From JAGOCV01 sp049445855 (GTDB taxonomy: Bacteria; Pseudomonadota; Gammaproteobacteria; Burkholderiales; Burkholderiaceae_C), in the NCBI RefSeq assembly GCF_049445855.1, contig NZ_JBMSDV010000004.1, forward strand, positions 62,001 through 126,000: 64,000 nt of DNA. Reading direction: 5' to 3'. Made by a program: the position numbers and the translations under genes. A model generated the notes under the pieces. The model was not told the origin of the DNA and did no database searches. It saw nothing but the letters and a program-made list of their open reading frames with translations. Positions 58,535-64,000 of the stretch are shown one piece after another. Position 1 is the stretch's first letter. Each line of letters starts with the position of its first letter.

Positions 58535-60031
58535 GTGGCTGAGCCGAGCCCCCAACGCGCATACCGGGCACCCTGCCCGGGCTGTGGCGCGCCGGTCGAG
58601 TTCCGCAGCGCGCAGTCCACGCACGCCATCTGCGCGTATTGCCAGTCCACCGTCGTGCGCGACGGCGACCGGCTCACGCGCATCGGCAAGATGGCCGATG
58701 TCTTTTCCGACTACAGCCCGCTGCAGCTCATGGCCAGCGGCAAGTGGAACGGCAAGGGCTTCACCATCGTCGGCCGCCTGCAATACAAGTACGGCGACAC
58801 CACCTGGAGCGAATGGCGCGCCGCCTTCGACGACGGCAGCGCCGGCACGCTGAGCGAGGACAACGGGGCTTTCGTCTTCTCGACACCCGTCAACACGCAG
58901 CGCGAGATGCCGCCAGCCGAACGCTTCCGCGTCGGCTCGACGACGGCGATCAACGGCAAGCCCTACAGCGTGTCGTTCAACGAGCCCGTCGCGCTCGCTT
59001 CCGCGCAGGGCGAGCTCGGCCATCTGCCGCCGCTGGGCACCGCATTCCCGATGGTGGAGCTGCGCAGTTCCGACGGCGAAGTGCTCGGCATCGACTACGG
59101 CTCGACGCCACCCGCCATCGAGGCTGGCCGCGCGGTCATGCTCGACGAGCTTGCGCTCACGGGCTTGAAAGACGAATCGGCGCGTGACGACAAAGGCCGC
59201 AGCTTCACCTGCCCGCACTGCGGTGCGTCGGTGGACGTGAAGCTGGCCAACACGAAGAGCATCACCTGCCGTTCATGCAATTCGCTGATCGACCTGTCGC
59301 AGGGCATCGGCGGCGAGTTGCGTCACGCCGTGCAGGACGAGCCGGTGCAACTGCTCATCCCGCTGGGCACGTCAGGCCAGCTGCAGGGCACGGCCTGGCA
59401 GGTGGTGGGCTTCCAGCACCGCATGGGCGTGGAGCCCGGCGACGACGAGCATTTCGGCTGGAGCGAATACCTGCTGTTCAACCAGAAGCGCGGCTTCACC
59501 TTCCTGGTCGATGCCGAAGACGGCTGGAGTCTCGTGAAGCCGACCACCGGTGCGCCGATGATGGCGCCGGGCGGCCGCGCAGCCACGTACCTCGGTACGC
59601 GTTACCAGCTGCAGTACGCCTACAACGCCGAAACCGGCTACGTCGCGGGCGAGTTCTACTGGCCGGTCAGGCGCGGCCAGAAAAGCTTCAACCGCGACTT
59701 CGCGGCAGGCAGCAGCCTGCTGTCGATGGAGCAGACAGCCAACGAAGTGAGCTGGTCGTCCGGCAACCGGGTGGCGGGAGACACCGTGGCGCGCGCGTTC
59801 CGGCTCGACGGACGCAAGGAGCTCTTCAAGCGCGACGCCGGTGCGGTGAGCGCGGCCTCGGGCATGAGCATCCGCACCATCGTGATCATCGTCATTGTGA
59901 TGCTGATCCTGCTCAGCATGTCGCGCAGTTGCTCCAGTTGCGACCCGCGCTACGAGAACTGCAGTTCCACCAGCTACCGCAGTTCGGGCGGTTCCTGGGG
60001 CGGCTTTTCCACCGGCGGCGGTCACAAGTAG
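58535..60031 (+). CDS. DUF4178 zinc-ribbon membrane protein
   Basis: A 498-residue protein. Two zinc ribbons are visible: CPGC-x16-CAYC (about residues 14-37) and CPHC-x15-CRSC (about 226-248). Each is followed by a DUF4178-type beta domain (YSPLQLMASGKWNGKGFTIVGRLQYKY, then LGTSGQLQGTAWQVVGFQHRM). A transmembrane helix is at about 450-465, and the tail is Cys/Ser/Gly-rich (SRSCSSCDPRYENCSS). DUF4178 proteins recur beside SPFH/PspA-type and aminopropyltransferase genes; their biochemical role is unknown. Confidence 0.75.
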   Translation: MAEPSPQRAYRAPCPGCGAPVEFRSAQSTHAICAYCQSTVVRDGDRLTRIGKMADVFSDYSPLQLMASGKWNGKGFTIVGRLQYKYGDTTWSEWRAAFDDGSAGTLSEDNGAFVFSTPVNTQREMPPAERFRVGSTTAINGKPYSVSFNEPVALASAQGELGHLPPLGTAFPMVELRSSDGEVLGIDYGSTPPAIEAGRAVMLDELALTGLKDESARDDKGRSFTCPHCGASVDVKLANTKSITCRSCNSLIDLSQGIGGELRHAVQDEPVQLLIPLGTSGQLQGTAWQVVGFQHRMGVEPGDDEHFGWSEYLLFNQKRGFTFLVDAEDGWSLVKPTTGAPMMAPGGRAATYLGTRYQLQYAYNAETGYVAGEFYWPVRRGQKSFNRDFAAGSSLLSMEQTANEVSWSSGNRVAGDTVARAFRLDGRKELFKRDAGAVSAASGMSIRTIVIIVIVMLILLSMSRSCSSCDPRYENCSSTSYRSSGGSWGGFSTGGGHK

Positions 60032-60066
60032 CGCCGCGCCCAACTACCTTTGACATGGAGATCATC

Positions 60067-60288
60067 ATGGGATTCGAATGGCTGAGACCAGGGGCATTCA
60101 TCGGCTCCATCGTGTTCGCGCTGATCGGCGTGATCGTGTTCTGGCTGAGCTTCGTCATCATCGACAAGCTCACGCCCTACAACCTGTGGGAGGAGATCGT
60201 GGAGAAGCAGAACATGGCGCTCGGCCTTGTCGTGGCCTCCATGTCGCTGGGCATCTCGATCATCGTGGCTGCGGCCATCCACGGCTAG
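60067..60288 (+). CDS. DUF350 family small membrane protein
   Basis: A 73-residue protein with two transmembrane helices: residues about 8-28 and 47-70 (LGLVVASMSLGISIIVAAAIHG). The motif NMALGLVVASMSLGISI marks DUF350 (YjfL-like), though those proteins are often twice as long with four helices; this one is a half-size form. GGAG six bases upstream favours this ATG over one four codons earlier. It sits between the DUF4178 and aminopropyltransferase genes. Confidence 0.7.
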   Translation: MGFEWLRPGAFIGSIVFALIGVIVFWLSFVIIDKLTPYNLWEEIVEKQNMALGLVVASMSLGISIIVAAAIHG

Positions 60289-60300
60289 TCACAGGCCTTG

Positions 60301-61872
60301 GTGGCGCAGGACAAGCCCGACGCGGGCGCGGCTGACGCGCCCGCCATGCCCGCGCAACCGCTCGAAGTCGCGCTGCTGGCCAGCGTGTTCGTCGTCGCGG
60401 CGTGCGGCCTCGTCTATGAACTGGCCGCAGGTGCGCTCGCGTCCTATGTGCTGGGCGACTCGGTCCTCCAGTTCTCCACCATCATCGGCAGCTACCTCTT
60501 CGCCATGGGCATCGGCTCGTGGCTGTCGCGTTATTTCGAGCGGCAGTTGCCGGGGCACTTCCTGCGCATCGAGCTGATGGTCGCGCTGACGGGCGGGCTG
60601 CTGCCCATCGTGCTGTTCATCACCAGCGCATGGCTGCCGGGCGCATTCCGCTTCACGCTCTATGCGCTGGTGCTGCTGGTCGGCACGCTCGTCGGGCTGG
60701 AAATCCCGCTCGTCATGCGCATCCTGAAGCGCAACGTGGCGTTGCGCGACCTGGTGTCGCAGGTGCTCACCTTCGACTACCTCGGTGCGCTCGCGGTGTC
60801 GGTGGCGTTTCCGCTGGTGCTGGTGCCGCAGCTGGGGCTCATCCGCACCGGCCTGCTCTTCGGGTTGATGAACGCAGCCGTTGCCGTGTGGGCGCTGTGG
60901 ATCTTCAGGCACGAGTTGCGGCGGATGACGGAGCACGTCGTGGCCTGTGTGGCCGTCATCGGCGTGCTCGGCGGCTGCTTCATCGCGGCGGACCAGGTGA
61001 CCACGCTGGCGGAAGACAAGTTCTACCAGGACAAGGTGGTCGTGGCGGAGACCTCGCGCTGGCAGCGCATCGTGCTCACCAACGGGCCGACGGGGCATCG
61101 CCTCTTCCTCAACGGCAACCTGCAATTCGCCGAGCGCGACGAATACCGCTATCACGAAGCGCTGGTGCACCCGGCGATGGCCGCGTTCTCCGCGCAGGGC
61201 GCGCCGCGTAAGGTGGCCGTGCTCGGCGGCGGCGACGGCATGGCGGTGCGCGAGATCCTGAAGTACCCGGGCGTCGAATCGGTCACGCTGGTGGAGCTCG
61301 ATCCGGCGATGACGCAGCTGTTTTCCACACACCCCATCCTGCGCAAACTCAACGGCGACGCGTTGCATTCGGGCAAGCTGAAGATCGTCAACACCGATGC
61401 GTTCAAGTGGCTCGAAGAAACGGACGAGAGCTTCGACGTGATCGTCGTGGACTTTCCGGACCCGACGAACTTTTCCATCGGCAAGCTCTACACCACGTCG
61501 TTCTACGCGCTGCTCGACCGTCGCCTGTCGGCCAGTGGCTATGCGGTGGTGCAGACGACGTCGCCACTCGTGGCGCGCCAGAGCTACTGGACGGTCGCTG
61601 CCACCATCGAAGCCGTCGGCCTGCGCACGGCGCCCTACCACGCGCATGTGCCAAGCTTCGGCGAATGGGGCTTCATCATCGCGAGCCGCCGGCCCTACGC
61701 GCTGCCGCTGAAGCTGCCCGAAGGCCTGCGCTTCCTGAGCCAGCAGTCGCTGCCGCTGCTGTTCGACTTTCCGCTGGACATGGCACGTGTTCCCGCTGAA
61801 CCGAACCGGTTGTCCAACCAGTTGTTGGTCACCACGTACGAACGCGAGTGGGGCCAGGCCCTGCCGCGGTGA
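60301..61872 (+). CDS. Membrane-bound polyamine aminopropyltransferase (spermidine synthase-like)
   Basis: A 523-residue protein. Residues about 20-230 contain six or seven transmembrane helices. The C-terminal half is a spermidine-synthase fold: binding loop VAVLGGGDGMAVREILKYPGVESVTLVELDPAM, then VIVVDFPDPTNFSIGKLYTTSFYALL with the catalytic-type Asp, and an ALLDRRLSASGYAVVQTTSP segment. It would transfer aminopropyl groups from decarboxylated SAM, presumably at the membrane. No speD gene is in the window. The GTG start is uncertain; a TTG one codon earlier and an ATG 14 codons later are alternatives. It is followed closely by an amine-oxidase-like gene. Confidence 0.8.
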   Translation: MAQDKPDAGAADAPAMPAQPLEVALLASVFVVAACGLVYELAAGALASYVLGDSVLQFSTIIGSYLFAMGIGSWLSRYFERQLPGHFLRIELMVALTGGLLPIVLFITSAWLPGAFRFTLYALVLLVGTLVGLEIPLVMRILKRNVALRDLVSQVLTFDYLGALAVSVAFPLVLVPQLGLIRTGLLFGLMNAAVAVWALWIFRHELRRMTEHVVACVAVIGVLGGCFIAADQVTTLAEDKFYQDKVVVAETSRWQRIVLTNGPTGHRLFLNGNLQFAERDEYRYHEALVHPAMAAFSAQGAPRKVAVLGGGDGMAVREILKYPGVESVTLVELDPAMTQLFSTHPILRKLNGDALHSGKLKIVNTDAFKWLEETDESFDVIVVDFPDPTNFSIGKLYTTSFYALLDRRLSASGYAVVQTTSPLVARQSYWTVAATIEAVGLRTAPYHAHVPSFGEWGFIIASRRPYALPLKLPEGLRFLSQQSLPLLFDFPLDMARVPAEPNRLSNQLLVTTYEREWGQALPR

Positions 61873-61876
61873 TGCC

Positions 61877-63481
61877 GTGAAGACGGTGAAGCTCACACGC
61901 CGCGCAGCCATCGTTGCCGCAGCCGCCGTGCCGCTGTGGGGCTGCGGCCGGCCGCTGTCTGCGGTGGAGGGCGGCTTCTCGGGTGTTCAGGTGGAGCGTG
62001 GTCATCTGCTGCGCGACCCTTCGAAGGTTCTCCGGCAGACACCTGCGGTGACGCATCGCACGGGCGTGCTCATCGCCGGCGGTGGTGTGGCGGGACTCGC
62101 GGCGGCGCGTGCCCTGCGCCAACGTGGACAGGAAGACTTCGCCATCTTCGAGCTGGAAGATACGGCGGGCGGCAACAGCCGCGCCGCACGCGTCGGCGGC
62201 CTGCCCTGTCCCCTGGGCGCGCATTACCTGCCAGTGCCCGGCGACGACGCGCGCGAGGTGCAGGACCTGCTGGAAGAACTCGGCGTGCGCCAGCGCGTGG
62301 GCGGGCGCTGGACTTACGACGAGCGCATGCTCTGCCACAGCCCGCAGGAGCGTTTGTACTTTGAAGGCGAATGGCAGGAAGGCCTGTTGCCGGTGCAAGG
62401 CGTCAGCGACGCCACGCTCGCGCAATACCGCTTGTTCGCGGCCAGGGTGCGCGACGTGCAACGCAGCGCGCGCTTCACTGTGCCCGCCTTGCGCGTGCCG
62501 TTCACGCCTGCACATGCCGCGCTCGCCAGCCAGACATTCGTGGCATGGCTCGATGCGCAGGGCGTGCACGACACGCATCTGCGCTGGTACCTCGACTACT
62601 GCTGCCGCGACGATTTCGGCGCGGGCATCGGCGTGGTCTCCGCCTGGGCCGGGCTGCACTACTTTGCCAGCCGCCATGGCTTCCATGCGCCGGGCGATGC
62701 CGCTGATTTGCTGCATGCACACGACTCTGGCGAAAGCGCCGTGCTCACCTGGCCCGAGGGCAACGGCTGGCTCACGCAGCAGATGGCGCGACCGATCGGC
62801 GAGCGCATCAAGCCTGCGCGCACGGTCTTGCGCATCGCAGCAAGCCGGCATGGTGTGGAGGTCGATGCGTTCGACCACGCCGCGCAGCGCATCGAGCGCT
62901 GGCAGGCTGCGCGCTGCATCGTCGCGTTGCCGCTGCACGTCGCGGCACGCGTGGTGGAGAACGCGCCGCAAACGCTGCGCGACGCAAACGCCGCCACGCC
63001 GCACGCGTCGTGGCTCGTCGCAAACCTGCTGCTGCGCGAGCCGCTGCGCGACCGGCCCGGCGCACCGCCGAGCTGGGACAACGTGCTCTACGGCTCGGCC
63101 GGTCTCGGCTATGTCGATGCGCGCCACCAGTCGCTCGACCCGCGTCCCGGCCCGACGGTGCTGACCTGGTACCGCGCACTCGGCATCGCACCCGAGCTGC
63201 GGCGCGAACTGCTCATGAAGCCGTTCGAGGCCTGGCGCGACGAAATCATGGCGGAGCTGTCGGTCGTGCACCCCGACATCGCGGCCAAGGCCGCACGCAT
63301 GGAGATCACGCGCTACGGCCACGCGATGGCCACGCCGGTGCCGCACCCGAGGCCGTGGCAGGCACCCGCCGTCGTGCGCGCGGACCGGCTGCTGTTCGCG
63401 CACAGCGACTGGTCGGGCTATTCGATCTTCGAGGAAGCGTTCACGCGCGGACATCTGGCCGGCGCGGCAGTGGCTGCATGA
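61877..63481 (+). CDS. Exported FAD-dependent amine-oxidase-like protein
   Basis: A 534-residue protein. The N-terminus LTRRAAIVAAAAVPLWGCG combines a twin-arginine motif with a lipobox (LWGC), pointing to Tat export and possible lipidation. The FAD-binding Rossmann motif VLIAGGGVAGLAAARALR and the following GGNSRAARVGGLPCPLGAHYL match flavin-containing amine oxidases and phytoene-desaturase-type enzymes. The C-terminal FAD motif is weak (LLFAHSDWSGYSIFEEAFTRG). It starts with GTG 4 bp after the aminopropyltransferase stop. A polyamine or related amine is a reasonable but unproven substrate. Confidence 0.78.
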   Translation: MKTVKLTRRAAIVAAAAVPLWGCGRPLSAVEGGFSGVQVERGHLLRDPSKVLRQTPAVTHRTGVLIAGGGVAGLAAARALRQRGQEDFAIFELEDTAGGNSRAARVGGLPCPLGAHYLPVPGDDAREVQDLLEELGVRQRVGGRWTYDERMLCHSPQERLYFEGEWQEGLLPVQGVSDATLAQYRLFAARVRDVQRSARFTVPALRVPFTPAHAALASQTFVAWLDAQGVHDTHLRWYLDYCCRDDFGAGIGVVSAWAGLHYFASRHGFHAPGDAADLLHAHDSGESAVLTWPEGNGWLTQQMARPIGERIKPARTVLRIAASRHGVEVDAFDHAAQRIERWQAARCIVALPLHVAARVVENAPQTLRDANAATPHASWLVANLLLREPLRDRPGAPPSWDNVLYGSAGLGYVDARHQSLDPRPGPTVLTWYRALGIAPELRRELLMKPFEAWRDEIMAELSVVHPDIAAKAARMEITRYGHAMATPVPHPRPWQAPAVVRADRLLFAHSDWSGYSIFEEAFTRGHLAGAAVAA

Positions 63482-63578
63482 CCCGCTGACACGCCGTTGT
63501 CACCGTCCGTTCATGCGCACGTCATCTGCGGTGGGCATCGTGCGGGTCTTCGTTCCCATCCACAAAGACTCACTCATC

Positions 63579-64000
63579 ATGAATCGACACGCCCTCGCGG
63601 CGGTGGCATTCGCCGCCGCCACGCTCTGCTCGTTCAACGCCGCCGCACAGAACGCCTACCCGGCCACGCTCGCCGGTCACGCGCTGCTGCCCGCGCAGAC
63701 CATGATCCCCGCACCCAAGGACGCGCCGGCCGACCTGCAGGTCAGCGGCAAGTTCACCACCGGCAAGCTGGTCGAGAAGATCGGCAGCGTCGAAGGCTTT
63801 TCGGGCGGGCGCCCCACCGGCATGTCGCTGCCGTTCAAGGGCCAGCCGATCCAGGGCCACTCCGGCATCAAGAAAATGCCCGACGGCACGTTCTGGATCC
63901 TCACCGACAACGGCGCCGGCTCCAAGGCCAACTCGCCCGACTTCGCGCTCTACCTGAACCACTACAAGGTGGATTTCAAGAGCGGCAAGTTCACGCGCCT
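63579..64000 (+). CDS. Phytase-like esterase, N-terminal part (3' truncated by window edge)
   Basis: The first 140 codons of an exported protein: a signal peptide (MNRHALAAVAFAAATLCSF, ending AAAQ), then KIGSVEGFSGGRPTGMSLPF and GHSGIKKMPDGTFWILTDNGAGSKANSPDFALYLNHYKVDF. The last segment matches the start of the phytase-like (esterase-like activity of phytase) beta-propeller domain. The frame is open to the last base of the window. It is not clearly part of the upstream cluster (97-bp gap). Confidence 0.75.
   Translation, partial: MNRHALAAVAFAAATLCSFNAAAQNAYPATLAGHALLPAQTMIPAPKDAPADLQVSGKFTTGKLVEKIGSVEGFSGGRPTGMSLPFKGQPIQGHSGIKKMPDGTFWILTDNGAGSKANSPDFALYLNHYKVDFKSGKFTR

Noticed and set aside
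1..64000. tRNA or rRNA genes, insertion sequences, prophage, CRISPR arrays
   Set aside because: Intergenic gaps are short; I looked for cloverleaf-like conserved T-loop sequence, transposase reading frames and regularly spaced repeats and found none.

Overview
This window is a gene-dense, GC-rich chromosomal segment of a betaproteobacterium of the order Burkholderiales, most like a Comamonadaceae-type organism. That placement is inferred from the dnaA-dnaN-gyrB and rpmH-rnpA-yidD-yidC-mnmE arrangement, the metX-metW pair, the kdsD-kdsC-lptC group, and the codon use and protein character. No rRNA, tRNA, insertion sequence, prophage or CRISPR array was seen.

The replication origin lies near 20-22 kb. 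gyrB, dnaN and dnaA run leftwards. rpmH, rnpA, yidD, yidC and mnmE run rightwards. The dnaA-dnaN gap holds an AT-rich tract, four tandem TAG triplets and DnaA boxes. The dnaA-rpmH gap holds more DnaA boxes and a good rpmH promoter.

Left arm (0-16 kb): the tail of a CreC-type sensor kinase, an MFS exporter, a class I methyltransferase and a ModA-like binding protein without a signal peptide. A four-gene exosortase locus follows: a VIT/vWA protein with a PEP-CTERM tail, an exosortase with its Cys-Arg-His triad, an EpsI-like accessory protein and a membrane-anchored glycosyltransferase-51 protein. Next come an Asp/Glu-racemase-family protein, a Spy/CpxP-like protein, the ybhP-clsB-ybhN phospholipid cluster, a PagL lipid A deacylase and two small secreted proteins.

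Middle (26-44 kb): a cyclic-nucleotide-binding domain protein, two zinc-ribbon membrane proteins, apt, a secreted histidine phosphatase, a KefB-type antiporter, kdsD-kdsC-lptC, a short-chain dehydrogenase and a glycine-rich RRM protein. A yybP-ykoY manganese riboswitch precedes a GDT1/UPF0016 manganese exporter. A SAM-II riboswitch followed by an intrinsic terminator precedes metX-metW. Hydroxypyruvate isomerase, an M20 peptidase, an alpha/beta hydrolase and another MFS protein follow.

Right arm (44-64 kb): rsmE and an AmgK-like kinase diverge from lptD-surA-rsmA. A secreted guanyl-specific RNase sits beside a barstar-type inhibitor. maeB and a 7TM histidine kinase/response regulator pair follow. 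The pair is divergent from a cluster encoding an SPFH-SHOCT protein, a DUF4178 zinc-ribbon protein, a DUF350 protein, a membrane-bound aminopropyltransferase and an exported FAD amine-oxidase-like protein. The window ends inside a phytase-like esterase gene.

A recurring theme is envelope biogenesis: LPS core and transport (kdsD, kdsC, lptC, lptD, surA, pagL), cardiolipin (clsB), peptidoglycan recycling (amgK) and protein sorting (exosortase). The two least-understood multi-gene systems are the exosortase/VIT/transglycosylase locus at 4.3-9.2 kb and the SPFH/aminopropyltransferase/amine oxidase locus at 57.5-63.5 kb.
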